From: Actinomycetota bacterium
GTDB lineage: Bacteria; Actinomycetota; Actinomycetes; Propionibacteriales; Propionibacteriaceae
Assembly (NCBI GenBank): GCA_020161015.1
Contig: JAIUOT010000063.1
Span: 49,392-113,391 of the forward strand
Reading direction: 5' to 3'
DNA: 64,000 nt
The translations under genes were made by a program, and so were the position numbers. Shown in pieces: positions 25,172-34,601 of the stretch. The notes beneath the pieces were generated by a model. The model ran no database searches. It was given only the letters and a program-made list of their open reading frames with translations, and had not been told where the DNA came from. Within the stretch, counting starts at the first letter, position 1, and each line of letters opens with the position of its first letter.

Positions 25172-27601
25172 GTGTCCACATCCGTGCACGAACTGCCCGC
25201 CGCCCCGGAGACCTCCGCGCGCGTCCGCGACCTGGTGGGCCGCATGACGCTGGAGGAGAAGCTCGCCCAGCTCGTCGGCTACTGGCTCGACCAGGGCGGC
25301 AACGTCGTCGCCCCCATGCAGAGCGAGATGGCCGCCGGCCAGCGCGGCTCCGGAGAGCTCGCCGAAGCCACCCGGGACGGCATCGGGCACTACACCCGGG
25401 TGTACGGCACCCGTCCCGTCGAGCCGGCGGAACGCGCCGCGTGGCTGTGGGCGGAACAGCGCCGGCTCCAGCGGGAGACCCGGCTCGGCATCCCTGCGCT
25501 GGTCCACGAGGAGGTCCTCACCGGCCTCGCAGCCTGGAAGGCGACCACCTTCCCCACGCCCCTGGCGTGGGGCGCGTCCTTCGACCCCGACCTGGTCCGC
25601 GAGGTCGGTGCGGCGATCGGCACCTCGATGGCGACCCTCGGCATCCACCAGGGCCTCGCCCCGGTGATGGACGTGGTCCGCGACCCCCGCTGGGGACGCG
25701 TCGACGAGTGCATCGGCGAGGATCCCTATCTCGTCGGCACCGTCGGCACCGCCTTCGTCCAGGGCCTGCAGTCGGCCGGCGTCCACGCCACCCTCAAGCA
25801 CTTCCTCGGCTACTCCGGCTCCGTCGCCGGCCGCAACCACGCGCCCGTCCACGCCGGCCCCCGCGAGATCGCCGACGTGTTCCTCCCCCCGTTCGAGATG
25901 GCCCTCCTCGACGGCGGTGCCCGCTCGGTGATGAACTCCTACACCGACATCGACGGCGTCCCTGTGGCGGCCAACGCCGACCTGCTCACCGGCCTGCTGC
26001 GCGAGCGCCTCGGGTTCACCGGCGTGGTGGTCGCCGACTACTTCGCGGTCAGCTTCCTCCAGGTGATGCACGCCGTCGCCGCCGACCGCGGCCAGGCGGC
26101 CGCACTGGCCCTCACCGCCGGCATCGACGTCGAGCTGCCCACCGGGGACGCCTACCTCGCCCCGCTCGCCGCCGAGGTCCGCGCCGGCCGCGTCGACGAG
26201 GCCTACGTCGACCGCGCCGTCCTGCGCGCCCTCGCCCAGAAGGAGGCCCTCGGCCTGCTCGATCCCGGCGCCTACGCCGACGAGCCACCGACCGCCATCG
26301 ACCTCGACCCGGCCGGGCACCAGGAGCTCGCCCGCCGCCTCGCGCAGCGCTCGATCGTCCTGCTGTCCAACGACGGGGTGCTGCCGCTGGGACGCCGCGC
26401 CCCGATCGGCCGGGTGGCCGTGATCGGCCCCAACGCCGACCGCACGGACGCCCTCCAGGGCTGCTACTCCTTCGCCAACCACGTGCTGCCCGGCTTCCCC
26501 GGCTACCCCGCCGGTATCGCCATCCCCACCGTCTGGGAGGCGTTGCGGGACGCCTTCGGGCCGGAAACGCCGACGCCCGAGTTCGTCGTCGCCCACGGCT
26601 GCGACGTCGAGGACGGCGACACCAGCGGCATCCCCGCGGCGGTGGCGGCCGCCGCGGGGGCCGACGTGGCCGTGGTGGTCGTCGGCGACCAGGCCGGGCT
26701 CTTCGGCCGCGGCACGGTCGGCGAGGGCAACGACACCCAGTCCCTCGAGCTTCCCGGCGCCCAGCGCGCGCTCGTGGAAGCGGTGGCCGCCACCGGCACC
26801 CCGGTCGTCATGGTGCTGCTCACCGGCCGTCCGTACGCCGTCGGCTGGGCGCTCGACGGGCCCCGGCCGCGGCCGGCGGCCGTCCTCCAGGCCTTCTTCC
26901 CCGGCGAAGGGGGCGGCCTCGCGATCGCCGACGTGCTCACCGGCGCGGTCAACCCGTCGGGCCGGCTCCCGGTGTCGCTGCCGCGCACCGGCGACGCGCA
27001 GCCCTACACCTACCTCCAGCCGCTGCTCGGCGGGCCGTCCGAGGTGACGGCCACCGACCCGACCCCGGCCCGCCCGTTCGGGTTCGGCCTGTCCTACACG
27101 CAGGTGGCCTACAGCGACCTGCGGGTCGACGCCGAGGTGCCGGCCGACGGCGCCTTCTGCGTCGAGGTCACGGTCACCAACACCGGCGCGGTGGACGGCA
27201 GCGAGGTCGTGCAGGTGTACGGCCACGACCTGCTCGCGTCCGTGGTGCGCCCGGTCAGCCAGCTGCTCGCCTACGCGCGGGTCGAGCTGGCCGCGGGCCA
27301 GTCGCGCCGGGTGCGCTTCACCATCCCGACCACCCGGCTGGCGTTCTCCGACCGGCGCGTGGTGCGGATCGTCGAGCCCGGCGACGTCGAGGTCTGGGTG
27401 GGTTCCCACTCGGCGGCCTCGGCCAGCGGGATGCCGAGCGTCAGCCAGACCAACGGGGCGATCAACAACGTCGGGCTGTCGGTCGCGGAGCCCGTCCCCG
27501 GCACCGCCACCCCGCGGGCGGTCCTGACCGTCCTCGGCCCGGCCCACGAGGTCACCACGGCGGACGCGCGGCAGGCACGGGCCGAGGTCAGGGACGCATG
27601 A
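25172..27601 (+). CDS. GH3 family beta-xylosidase/beta-glucosidase
   Basis: The protein (about 809 aa) is a three-domain GH3 enzyme. The TIM barrel includes MDVVRDPRWGRVDECIGEDP (residues ~170-189), ATLKHFLGYSGS, and the catalytic nucleophile Asp in GVVVADYFAV (~285). The alpha/beta sandwich domain carries the acid/base region GRGTVGEGNDTQSLELPG. The C-terminal FnIII-like domain begins after RPFGFGLSYTQV. No signal peptide is seen, so it probably cleaves imported xylobiose in the cytoplasm. I chose the GTG at 25172 because AAGGAG (25156-25161) lies at proper spacing. Earlier in-frame starts add unmatched residues. Confidence 0.9.
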   Translation: MSTSVHELPAAPETSARVRDLVGRMTLEEKLAQLVGYWLDQGGNVVAPMQSEMAAGQRGSGELAEATRDGIGHYTRVYGTRPVEPAERAAWLWAEQRRLQRETRLGIPALVHEEVLTGLAAWKATTFPTPLAWGASFDPDLVREVGAAIGTSMATLGIHQGLAPVMDVVRDPRWGRVDECIGEDPYLVGTVGTAFVQGLQSAGVHATLKHFLGYSGSVAGRNHAPVHAGPREIADVFLPPFEMALLDGGARSVMNSYTDIDGVPVAANADLLTGLLRERLGFTGVVVADYFAVSFLQVMHAVAADRGQAAALALTAGIDVELPTGDAYLAPLAAEVRAGRVDEAYVDRAVLRALAQKEALGLLDPGAYADEPPTAIDLDPAGHQELARRLAQRSIVLLSNDGVLPLGRRAPIGRVAVIGPNADRTDALQGCYSFANHVLPGFPGYPAGIAIPTVWEALRDAFGPETPTPEFVVAHGCDVEDGDTSGIPAAVAAAAGADVAVVVVGDQAGLFGRGTVGEGNDTQSLELPGAQRALVEAVAATGTPVVMVLLTGRPYAVGWALDGPRPRPAAVLQAFFPGEGGGLAIADVLTGAVNPSGRLPVSLPRTGDAQPYTYLQPLLGGPSEVTATDPTPARPFGFGLSYTQVAYSDLRVDAEVPADGAFCVEVTVTNTGAVDGSEVVQVYGHDLLASVVRPVSQLLAYARVELAAGQSRRVRFTIPTTRLAFSDRRVVRIVEPGDVEVWVGSHSAASASGMPSVSQTNGAINNVGLSVAEPVPGTATPRAVLTVLGPAHEVTTADARQARAEVRDA

Positions 27602-29145
27602 GCCGCGTCGCGAACCCGGTGCTGCCCGGCTGCTACCCCGACCCGTCCGTCTGCCGGGTGGGCGGGGACTACTACCTGGTCACCTCGACCTTCGAGTACT
27701 TCCCCGGCCTCCCCGTGTTCCACAGCACCGACCTGGCCCGCTGGGAGCACATCGGCGACGTGGTCACCCGCGCGGACCAGCTCGACTACTCGCAGATCGC
27801 CTCCTCCGGCGGCCTCTACGCGCCGACGCTGCGGTACCACGACGGCCGCTACTGGGTGGTCTGCACCCTGGTCGACCCGGCGGACGCCACCCGCGGGGGA
27901 AACTTCCTGATGACCGCCACCGACCCGGCCGGGCCGTGGTCGGACCCGGTGTGGCTGGACGCGGACGGCATCGACCCGTCGATCTTCTTCGACGACGACG
28001 GGCGCGTCTGGATGCACGGCACCCGGCTGGCCCGCGAACCCCGCTGGCACGACCAGACCGAGGTGTGGGTCCGCGAGTTCGACCCGACGGCCATGGCCCT
28101 TGTCGGGCCGGAGACCGTGGTCTGGAACGGGGCCATGCTCGGCGTGGTCTGGGCGGAGGCGCCCCACCTGTACAAGGTGGACGGCCGCTACTACCTGCTC
28201 GCCGCGGAGGGCGGCACGGAGTTCCACCACAGCGTCGCCGTGGCGCGGGCGGAGTCGGTCACCGGTCCCTACGAGTCCAACCGCTGCAACCCGGTGCTCA
28301 CCCACCGCCACCTCGGGCGCGACAGCGACGTGGTGGGCGCCGGCCACGCCGACCTCGTGCAGGCCGCGGACGGCAGCTGGTGGGCCCTGCTCCTCGCGAT
28401 GCGTCCCTACGGCGGCTACCACTACCCCCTCGGCCGGGAGACGTTCCTCGTCCCCGTGACGTGGGAGGACGGCTGGCCCGTGTTCGCCCCCGGCGAGGGC
28501 CGGGTGCCCGCAGAGGTCGAGGTGCCCTTCGCCGCGGCCGCCCCGGCGGGCGACGCCGGCGGTGTCGTCCGGCCCGAGGACCCGCGCTGGACGTCGCTGC
28601 GTGGTCCCGCCGCCGCGTTCGCCACGGCGCGCGGGGACGGCTGGACGCTGCGCCCGTCCGTCGAGACGCTCACCGACCCCGGGACGCCGTCCTTCCTCGG
28701 CCTGCGCCAGCAACACCGCGACCTCGACGTCTCCGCCACCCTGCGGGCGCCGCTGGCGGCCGGCGAGGAGGCGGGCCTGGCAATCCGCCAGTCCGAGCGC
28801 GACCACGTGCGCCTCACGCTGGCGGCCGACCCGTCCGGCGACGCGGTCGTGCGGGCGGTCCACCGCCGCGCGGGCGAGGAGACGCTGCTCGGCGAGGCCC
28901 GGCCCGGGGTCGCGGTGGGCTCGCCGCTCACGCTGGACGTCCGCGCGCGCGGCGCCGACTACGACCTGGGCGTGACCACCGCGGACGGGGCGCGGACCGT
29001 CGTGGCCACCGCGGACGCGCGCACGCTCGACTCCGTGGCCACCGGCGGCTTCATCGGGCTCTGGCTGGGTGTCTACGCCACCACCCCGGACCCGGCGTCC
29101 GCTACGGTCGTCGAGGTCGACCGGGTGGAGTACCGGCCGGCCTGA
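27598..29145 (+). CDS. GH43 family beta-xylosidase/alpha-L-arabinofuranosidase
   Basis: The 515-aa protein has a five-bladed beta-propeller with the GH43 acids visible: the base Asp in PGCYPDPSV (residue ~15), the pKa-modulating Asp in DGIDPSIFFDDDG (~124) and the acid Glu in WAEAPHLYK (~188). A C-terminal beta-sandwich of about 180 aa (from DPRWTSLRG) is typical of the xylan-debranching subfamilies. There is no signal peptide. It begins within the end of the GH3 gene (ATGA overlap) and would trim xylose or arabinose from imported oligosaccharides. Confidence 0.9.
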   Translation: MSRVANPVLPGCYPDPSVCRVGGDYYLVTSTFEYFPGLPVFHSTDLARWEHIGDVVTRADQLDYSQIASSGGLYAPTLRYHDGRYWVVCTLVDPADATRGGNFLMTATDPAGPWSDPVWLDADGIDPSIFFDDDGRVWMHGTRLAREPRWHDQTEVWVREFDPTAMALVGPETVVWNGAMLGVVWAEAPHLYKVDGRYYLLAAEGGTEFHHSVAVARAESVTGPYESNRCNPVLTHRHLGRDSDVVGAGHADLVQAADGSWWALLLAMRPYGGYHYPLGRETFLVPVTWEDGWPVFAPGEGRVPAEVEVPFAAAAPAGDAGGVVRPEDPRWTSLRGPAAAFATARGDGWTLRPSVETLTDPGTPSFLGLRQQHRDLDVSATLRAPLAAGEEAGLAIRQSERDHVRLTLAADPSGDAVVRAVHRRAGEETLLGEARPGVAVGSPLTLDVRARGADYDLGVTTADGARTVVATADARTLDSVATGGFIGLWLGVYATTPDPASATVVEVDRVEYRPA

Positions 29146-29170
29146 CCGGCCCCGCACCGAGGAGGGCACC

Positions 29171-30139
29171 GTGCCACTGACCGACCTGACCCTGCCCGAA
29201 CTCGCCGGCTACCGTCCCGACGTGGCGGAGCCCGACGACTTCGACGCGTTCTGGGCCCGGACCCTCGCCGAGGCCCGGGCCCTGCCGCAGCAGCTGTCGG
29301 TCACGCCCGTGCCCGGGCCGGTGAGCGAACTGGTCGTCGAGGACCTCTTCTTCTCCGGCTACGCCGGCGACCCCGTCCGCGCCTGGGTGATCCGTCCCCG
29401 GTCCGGTGGACCGTTGCCCGCCGTGGTCGAGTTCATCGGCTACAACGGCGGACGCGGCCTGCCCGCCGAGCACCTGCACTGGGCGGCCGCCGGCTTCGTC
29501 CACGTCGTCATGGACACCCGCGGGCAGGGCAGCGGCTGGGGCGGGGGCGGCGCGACGCCCGACCCGCACGGCACGGGCGCGGCGTTCGAGGGCTTCATGA
29601 CCCGCGGCATCGAGAGCCCGGAGACCTACTACTACCGGCGCGTGTTCACCGACGCCGTACGCCTGGTCGAGGCGGTCCGCTCCCTCGGCCACGTGGACGC
29701 GGGCCGGGTGGCCGTGACCGGGGGCAGCCAGGGCGGCGGCATCACCCTCGCCGTCGCCGGGCTGCTCGGGGACGGGGTCGTGGCCGCGCTGCCGGACGTG
29801 CCGTTCCTGTGCCACTTCCGCCGGTCGGTCGTGCTCACGCCGGGGCGCCCGTTCACCGAGGTCACCCAGTACCTGTCCGTGCACCGGGACCGGGCCGACG
29901 AGGTGTTCGCCACCTTGTCGTACTTCGACGGCGCGGTGTTCGCGCGCCGGGCGAGTGCGCCGGCGCTGTTCTCCGTCGGGCTGATGGACGACATCGTGCT
30001 GCCGTCCACGGTGTTCGCTGCCTTCAACGGCTACGGCGGCCCCGACCGGGAGATCGCCGTCTATGAGTTCAACGGCCACGAGGGCGGCCAGCTGTTCCAC
30101 TGGCAGCGCCAGGTGGAGTGGCTCCGGCAGCGGCTGTAG
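29171..30139 (+). CDS. CE7 family acetyl xylan esterase/cephalosporin-C deacetylase-like
   Basis: The 322-aa alpha/beta hydrolase has the CE7 marks RGQGSGWG (residues ~116-123), the nucleophile elbow GGSQGGG (~180-186), and a C-terminal MDDIVLPST Asp and FNGHEGG His. It removes acetyl groups from xylo-oligosaccharides, which would otherwise block the glycosidases. There is no signal peptide, so it acts after import. GAGGAGGG precedes the GTG start. It is the last gene of the plus-strand oligosaccharide operon. A strong hairpin follows. Confidence 0.9.
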   Translation: MPLTDLTLPELAGYRPDVAEPDDFDAFWARTLAEARALPQQLSVTPVPGPVSELVVEDLFFSGYAGDPVRAWVIRPRSGGPLPAVVEFIGYNGGRGLPAEHLHWAAAGFVHVVMDTRGQGSGWGGGGATPDPHGTGAAFEGFMTRGIESPETYYYRRVFTDAVRLVEAVRSLGHVDAGRVAVTGGSQGGGITLAVAGLLGDGVVAALPDVPFLCHFRRSVVLTPGRPFTEVTQYLSVHRDRADEVFATLSYFDGAVFARRASAPALFSVGLMDDIVLPSTVFAAFNGYGGPDREIAVYEFNGHEGGQLFHWQRQVEWLRQRL

Positions 30140-30161
30140 CCGGGGCGCACACCCTCCGGGT

Positions 30162-30186
30162 TGCCGGGACGGGCGACGTCCCGGCA
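30162..30186. terminator. Bidirectional hairpin between esterase and xylB
   Basis: TGCCGGGACG at 30162-30171 pairs perfectly with CGTCCCGGCA at 30177-30186 around a 5-nt loop (GGCGA). It lies between two convergent stop codons. No T-tract follows, which is usual for high-GC actinobacterial terminators. Confidence 0.6.
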
Positions 30187-30196
30187 CCTCCGGGGG

Positions 30197-31594
30197 TCAG
30201 TAGCGGGACGCCGCCGCGTGGTACCCGGCCAGGATCTCCGGCCGCGGGTCCGGCTCGGGCGCGGCGACCAGGGCCACCGGCCATTCGGGACGCGACCCGG
30301 TGAGCACCCAGGCCGCCTGGCGCGCGGCGCCGTCGGCCACGTACTCGCCGGGGCTGGGCACGCAGACCGGGACCGAGAACACCTGGGCGGCGACGGCCTG
30401 CACGGCCGGGTTGGCCGCCGCGCCGCCGATCAACAGGATGCGACCGGCCTCGACACCGAGCTCGCGGACCGCGTCCAGCCCGGCGGCGAGCCCGCACAGC
30501 ATCCCCTCGACCGCGGCGCGGGCGAGGTTGGACCGTGAGGTCGACCCGAGGGTCAACCCGGTGAGGCTTGCGGTCGCGTCGGGCAGGTTCGGCGTCCGCT
30601 CGCCCTCGAAGTAGGGCACCAGCACCGCTCCCCCGGCCCCGGGGGCCGCCTCGAGCGCGAGCCGGGCGAACTCCGCGTGGTCGACGCCGAGGACGCCGGC
30701 CACCGCGTCGAGGACGCGGGCGGCGTTGAGGGTGCACACCAGCGGGAGGAACCCGCCGGTCGCGTCGGCGAAGCCGGCCACGGTCCCGGTCACGTCGGTC
30801 ACCGGCGCGGACGCGGCGGCGAAGACCGTCCCCGAGGTGCCCAGCGAGACGACGACGTCGCCGGGACGCGCGTCCAGGCCGAGCGCGGCCGCCGCGTTGT
30901 CACCGGCGCCGGGGCCGACGAGGAAGCCGGGCCCCGGCACCGATGCAGAGGGGCCGAGGACGCGGGGCAGGGCAGCGTCGTGGCCGAGTGCTCGGGTGAG
31001 CAGGTCGTGGTCGTACTCGCCGTCCGCGGGCGACCAGTACGCGGTGCCGGAGGCGTCCGAGCGGTCGGTGACGAGCTCGGACAGGTCCGGCCCGAGCGCC
31101 GACTCGCCGGCCGGCCCGTAGCCACGCAGGCGCCAGGTCAGCCAGTCGTGCGGCAGGCAGACCGCGGCCACGCGGGCCGCGTTCTCCGGCTCGTGGTCGC
31201 GCAGCCAGCGCAGCTTGGTCGCCGTGAACGACGCCACCGGCAGCGAGCCGGTGCGGGCGACGATCTCCTGGGCACCGACCTCCTGGATGAGCGCGCCGGC
31301 GGCCTCCGCCGACCGGGTGTCGTTCCACAGCAGCGCGGGACGGATCACCCGTCCGTCGGCGTCGAGGACGACCATGCCGTGCTGCTGACCGGCGATGCTG
31401 ACCGCCGCCACCCCGTCCAGGCCGCCGGCCTGGGCGAGGGCGTCCTGCAGCGCCGTCCACCAGTGGGCGGGGTCGACCTCGGAGCCGTCCGGATGGGCCG
31501 CCCGCCCGGAGGCGAGCAGCTCACCGGTGTCCGCGTCGCGGACGACGACCTTGCAGCTCTGGGTCGAGGAGTCGACCCCGATCACCTTCGTCAT
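30197..31594 (-). CDS. xylB: Xylulokinase
   Basis: The 465-aa FGGY kinase phosphorylates D-xylulose to xylulose 5-phosphate. Domain I begins [18 protein letters not shown] (residues ~3-20). The substrate-binding AGQQHGMV (~72-79) and [10 protein letters not shown] (~152) are in place. Domain II has [20 protein letters not shown] near residue 393. It follows xylA after 4 bp, so xylAB form an operon on the minus strand. It ends convergent with the esterase gene. Confidence 0.95.
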   Translation of the reverse strand: MTKVIGVDSSTQSCKVVVRDADTGELLASGRAAHPDGSEVDPAHWWTALQDALAQAGGLDGVAAVSIAGQQHGMVVLDADGRVIRPALLWNDTRSAEAAGALIQEVGAQEIVARTGSLPVASFTATKLRWLRDHEPENAARVAAVCLPHDWLTWRLRGYGPAGESALGPDLSELVTDRSDASGTAYWSPADGEYDHDLLTRALGHDAALPRVLGPSASVPGPGFLVGPGAGDNAAAALGLDARPGDVVVSLGTSGTVFAAASAPVTDVTGTVAGFADATGGFLPLVCTLNAARVLDAVAGVLGVDHAEFARLALEAAPGAGGAVLVPYFEGERTPNLPDATASLTGLTLGSTSRSNLARAAVEGMLCGLAAGLDAVRELGVEAGRILLIGGAAANPAVQAVAAQVFSVPVCVPSPGEYVADGAARQAAWVLTGSRPEWPVALVAAPEPDPRPEILAGYHAAASRY

Positions 31595-31598
31595 GGGA

Positions 31599-32789
31599 TC
31601 AGCGTGCTCCGAGCAGGTGCTCCGTGGCGAGCTGCTGGAGCCGGACGAAGCCGAAGCCCTTGCCGTTGTAGTAGGCGCCGGCCTGGAAGTCCTCGAAGGC
31701 GCTGGCGTCGGCGAGCAGGTCGTCGTAGCTCTCGCCCTCGGCCAGGGTCGGCTGCGCGAGCTCGTAGACCTTGGCGTCGGCGAGCGCGGCCTGCACCTCG
31801 GGGTCGGCGCGGAAGGCCTTGGCCCGCTCCTTCAGCAGCAGGTAGGTGCGCATGTTCGCCTGGACGGAGTCCCAGACGCCGTTCTCGTCCTCGGTGCGGG
31901 AGGGCTTGTAGTCGAAGTGGCGCATGCCGGTGTAGGCCTGGCCGCCCTCGGGGCCCCCGTTCTCGAGCAGGTCGACCAGGGCGAACGCGTTGTGCAGGTC
32001 GCCGTGGCCGAACACGAGGTCCTGGTCGTACTTGATGCCGCGCTGGCCGTTGAGGTCGATGTGGAACAGCTTGCCCGCGTAGAGCGCCTGCGCGATCGCC
32101 GCGGCGAAGTTCAGCCCGGCCATCTGCTCGTGGCCGACCTCGGGGTTGAGGCCCACCATCTCCGGGCGCTCCAGGGACTCGATGAACGCCAGCGCGTGGC
32201 CGACCGTCGGCAGCAGGATGTCGCCGCGGGGCTCGTTCGGCTTCGGCTCGATCGCGAACTTCAGGTCGTAGCCCTTGTCGGTGACGTACTGGCCGAGCAG
32301 GTTGACGGCCTCGCGGTACCGCTCCAGCGCAGAACGGATGTCCTTGGCCGCGTCGTACTCGGCACCCTCGCGTCCGCCCCACATCACGAAGACCTTCGCG
32401 CCCATCTCCGCGGCCAGGTCGATGTTCCGCAGCACCTTGCGCAGGGCGAAGCGGCGCACGTTGCGGTCGTTGGAGGTGAAGCCGCCGTCCTTGAACACCG
32501 GCTGGCTGAACAGGTTCGTGGTGATCATCGGCACCTTCAGGCCGGTCGCCTCGCACGCGGCCTTGAGCCGGTCGATCTGCGTCCGGCGCTCGGCCTCGGT
32601 GGATCCGAACGCGAACAGGTCGTCATCGTGGAACGTGAGGCCGTAGGCGCCGTACGAGGCGAGCTTCTCCACCACGTACACCACGTCCATCGCGGCGCGG
32701 GTGGGGCCACCGAACGGGTCGGTGCCGTTGTAGCCGACCGTCCACAGGCCGAAGGTGAACTGGTCCGAAGGGGTAGGCGTGAGAGTCAC
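31599..32789 (-). CDS. xylA: Xylose isomerase
   Basis: The protein (about 396 aa) is a TIM-barrel isomerase that converts D-xylose to D-xylulose with two divalent metals. It begins [20 protein letters not shown]. Catalytic and metal motifs are visible: [11 protein letters not shown] (residues ~43-53), [10 protein letters not shown] (~126-135), [12 protein letters not shown] (~173) and [16 protein letters not shown] (~233). Start is uncertain: GTG 32789 has GGGAAG upstream and best family length, with ATG 32801 and 32813 as in-frame alternatives. A GTTGTC/GACAAC inverted repeat lies just upstream. Confidence 0.93.
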   Translation of the reverse strand: MTLTPTPSDQFTFGLWTVGYNGTDPFGGPTRAAMDVVYVVEKLASYGAYGLTFHDDDLFAFGSTEAERRTQIDRLKAACEATGLKVPMITTNLFSQPVFKDGGFTSNDRNVRRFALRKVLRNIDLAAEMGAKVFVMWGGREGAEYDAAKDIRSALERYREAVNLLGQYVTDKGYDLKFAIEPKPNEPRGDILLPTVGHALAFIESLERPEMVGLNPEVGHEQMAGLNFAAAIAQALYAGKLFHIDLNGQRGIKYDQDLVFGHGDLHNAFALVDLLENGGPEGGQAYTGMRHFDYKPSRTEDENGVWDSVQANMRTYLLLKERAKAFRADPEVQAALADAKVYELAQPTLAEGESYDDLLADASAFEDFQAGAYYNGKGFGFVRLQQLATEHLLGAR

Positions 32790-32822
32790 GAGGCTTCCCA
32801 TCTCTCTCTTCATCGAGCGAAT

Positions 32823-32837
32823 GTTGTCCTAGACAAC
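32823..32837. promoter_or_regulatory. Candidate XylR operator at xylA
   Basis: GTTGTC CTA GACAAC is a perfect 6+6 inverted repeat with a 3-bp centre, located 10-50 bp before the possible xylA starts. The ROK regulator at 37416 is the obvious candidate ligand. No identical copy lies before the ABC importer genes, so the assignment is tentative. Confidence 0.45.
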
Positions 32838-33004
32838 TTATCTGAGTCCCCGGCGCCCCGTCCAGCCCTTGTGAGTCGCAGTGCGGCGGACCCGTCGCCC
32901 CCATTGATGCCGGGCCGCGCAGGCGCCACGCCAGCGCCGTCCGCCTCGGGCCGTCGCCCCCACGCCCGCCGTCCGACTCGGGCCGGCGCCCGCGCCCCAC
33001 GACT

Positions 33005-33190
33005 CGAGGGCCAGCCCCCAACGTCGAGGGCCAGCCCCGACCATCGAGAGCCAGCCTTATCGCCGAGGGCTCGCCCCTGGGTGCTGGCCCTGGGCCGTAA
33101 GGCTGGCCCTCGGCGTTGGTGCATGGGGGACGCAGGGCGCTGGCCCTCGGTCGTAAGGCTGGCCCTCGGCGTTGAGCGTGGGGGACGCGG
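33005..33190. repeat. Eight-unit array with four units in each orientation
   Basis: CGAGGGCCAGC-type units start at 33005, 33025, 33045 and 33064 (period about 20 bp). In inverse orientation GCTGGCCCTC-type units start at 33083, 33102, 33139 and 33158. The right half is a 56-bp tandem duplication (both copies contain CGTAAGGCTGGCCCTCGGCG and GGGGGACGC). The two halves together form an imperfect inverted repeat of about 180 bp. Confidence 0.8.
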
Positions 33191-33269
33191 GGGCCCCGGC
33201 CGTCGGGACGGCGTCCGCGCCGAAACGCGCTTCCCGTCGCGACCCGCAACGAATCGCCGCGCACCGTTA

Positions 33270-33285
33270 TGTGATCGTTATCATC
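33270..33285. promoter_or_regulatory. CRP/GlxR-like site before xylose importer
   Basis: TGTGA-TCGTTA-TCATC has one perfect CRP-type half site and one with two mismatches to TCACA. It sits about 5 bp upstream of the proposed -35. Actinobacterial GlxR/CRP often controls sugar importers. This is weak single-site evidence. Confidence 0.35.
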
Positions 33286-33290
33286 GACCC

Positions 33291-33319
33291 TTGCTGGCCC
33301 TCCCCGCGCGCGTTAAGTT
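33291..33319 (+). promoter_or_regulatory. Promoter of xylose ABC importer operon
   Basis: TTGCTG at 33291-33296 and TAAGTT at 33314-33319 are separated by 17 bp, a good primary-sigma promoter. It lies about 100 bp before the ATG, so this transcript has a leader, unlike many genes here. A perfect GTTGCG-GA-CGCAAC inverted repeat (33337-33350) lies just after the expected start site and could be an operator. Confidence 0.5.
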
Positions 33320-33422
33320 GCCGCTATCGACAAAAGGTTGCGGACGCAACCCGGCTCTGGAGCGACGCAGCGGAGCGCCGCGACCAGGGCACTCGGCGAC
33401 AGCGATTCAGAGAGGAACACAG

Positions 33423-34526
33423 ATGTCGCACAAGACCCGGTTCGTCGCGCTCCTCGCGGCGGGGGCACTGATGCTCCCGCTCGCGGCGTGTGCGAGCACC
33501 ACCCCTGGCGGCGCCGCCAACTGCAACGTGGGCATCACGATGCCCACCCGCAGCCTGGAGCGCTGGATCAACGACGGCGAGCAGCTCCAGAAGAAGCTGA
33601 AGGACGCCGGCTGCACCGTCGACCTCCAGTACGCCGACAACAAGGTTGACCAGCAGATCAGCCAGATCCAGAACCAGATCGCCGGCGGGGCGAAGATCCT
33701 CGTGATCGCGTCCATCGACGGCACCGCCCTCGGCCCGGTCCTCGAAGAGGCCGCCAAGCAGTCGGTGAAGGTCATCGCCTACGACCGCCTGATCAACGGC
33801 AGCCCCAACGTCGACTACTACGCCACCTTCGACAACTACAAGGTCGGCCAGCTCCAGGGCAACTTCCTCAAGGACCAGCTGAAGCTCGACTCCGCGGCAG
33901 CCCCGATCAACTTCGAGCCGTTCGCCGGCAGCCCCGACGACAACAACGCCAAGTTCTTCTTCGCCGGCGCCTGGGACGTGCTGCTCCCCTACGTCCAGAA
34001 GGGCACCCTGGTCGTCCCCAGCGGCAAGGCCCCGAAGTCCAACGACGAGTGGACCTCGATCGGCATCCAGTCCTGGCAGTCCGACAAGGCCCAGGCCGAG
34101 ATGGACAACCGCCTGTCCTCGTTCTACACCGGTGGCAAGAAGGTCCAGGCCGTCCTCTCCCCGAACGACTCCCTCGCGATCGGCATCGTCGCGTCGCTGA
34201 AGAGCGCCGGCTACGCCCCCGGTGCGGACTACCCGATGATCACCGGCCAGGACGGCGACAAGGCCAACGTGAAGGCGATCCTCGCCGGCGAGCAGGCCAT
34301 GACCGTGTGGAAGGACACCCGCAAGCTGGGTGACCGCGTGTTCACGATGATCCAGCAGATCACCAAGGGCGAGAAGGTCGAGGTCAACGACGAGAAGACC
34401 TACAACAACGGCGTGAAGGTCGTCCCGTCCTACCTGATCGAGCCCGAGGTCGTCACCAAGGACCTCGTGCAGAGCAAGCTGATCGACTCCGGGTTCCTCA
34501 AGGCCTCCGACGTCGGTCTCGGCTGA
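33423..34526 (+). CDS. xylF: CUT2 ABC transporter xylose-binding lipoprotein (XylF/ChvE-like)
   Basis: The 367-aa binding protein has a signal peptide with LLAAGALMLPLAAC (lipobox Cys about residue 23). The mature Peripla_BP_4 domain contains NQIAGGAKILVIASIDGTAL, AYDRLINGSPNVDYYATFDN (residues ~119-138), typical of XylF/ChvE, and AVLSPNDSLAIGIVASLKSAG. It should bind xylose or related monosaccharide outside the membrane. GAGAGGAAC is the ribosome site. A strong hairpin separates it from the ATPase gene, which usually leaves the binding protein in excess. Confidence 0.92.
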   Translation: MSHKTRFVALLAAGALMLPLAACASTTPGGAANCNVGITMPTRSLERWINDGEQLQKKLKDAGCTVDLQYADNKVDQQISQIQNQIAGGAKILVIASIDGTALGPVLEEAAKQSVKVIAYDRLINGSPNVDYYATFDNYKVGQLQGNFLKDQLKLDSAAAPINFEPFAGSPDDNNAKFFFAGAWDVLLPYVQKGTLVVPSGKAPKSNDEWTSIGIQSWQSDKAQAEMDNRLSSFYTGGKKVQAVLSPNDSLAIGIVASLKSAGYAPGADYPMITGQDGDKANVKAILAGEQAMTVWKDTRKLGDRVFTMIQQITKGEKVEVNDEKTYNNGVKVVPSYLIEPEVVTKDLVQSKLIDSGFLKASDVGLG

Positions 34527-34533
34527 GTCCTCT

Positions 34534-34568
34534 CCTGTGGGGCGGCAGGGTGCCTGCCGCCCCACAGG
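34534..34568 (+). terminator. Intra-operon hairpin after the binding-protein gene
   Basis: CCTGTGGGGCGGCAGG and CCTGCCGCCCCACAGG form a perfect 16-bp stem around a 3-nt loop (GTG), 8 nt after the stop codon and 34 nt before the ATPase gene. No T-tract. It should act as a partial terminator or as a 3' stabiliser of the binding-protein mRNA. Confidence 0.7.
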
Positions 34569-34601
34569 GGCGTCCGTCCGGCACTGCGACAGGTGAGAGG
34601 C

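Larger units (their letters stand above)
32814..33422. other. xylA/xylF divergent intergenic region with repeat array
   Basis: The gap of about 610 bp has no gene. From the xylA side it holds a 15-bp inverted repeat, 150 bp of GC-rich sequence without recognisable features, an array of eight GAGGGCCAGC-type units (33005-33190), a CRP-like site, a -35/-10 promoter pair and a GTTGCG/CGCAAC inverted repeat before the binding-protein gene. Confidence 0.65.

Noticed and set aside
25441..27597. A 1234-codon frame joining GH43 to upstream sequence
   Set aside because: The upstream 719 codons are an Arg/Pro-rich shadow of the GH3 gene. GH43 has its own ATG in an ATGA overlap.
32870..33000. Small gene in the xylA/xylF gap
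   Set aside because: Frames are short, lack a start with a ribosome site and give Arg/Pro/Ala-rich peptides typical of high-GC non-coding DNA.
31395..33422. Long frame giving a 1043-aa fusion ending in the xylose-binding protein
   Set aside because: It is the antisense of xylA and xylB. The lipoprotein signal peptide sets the true start at 33423.
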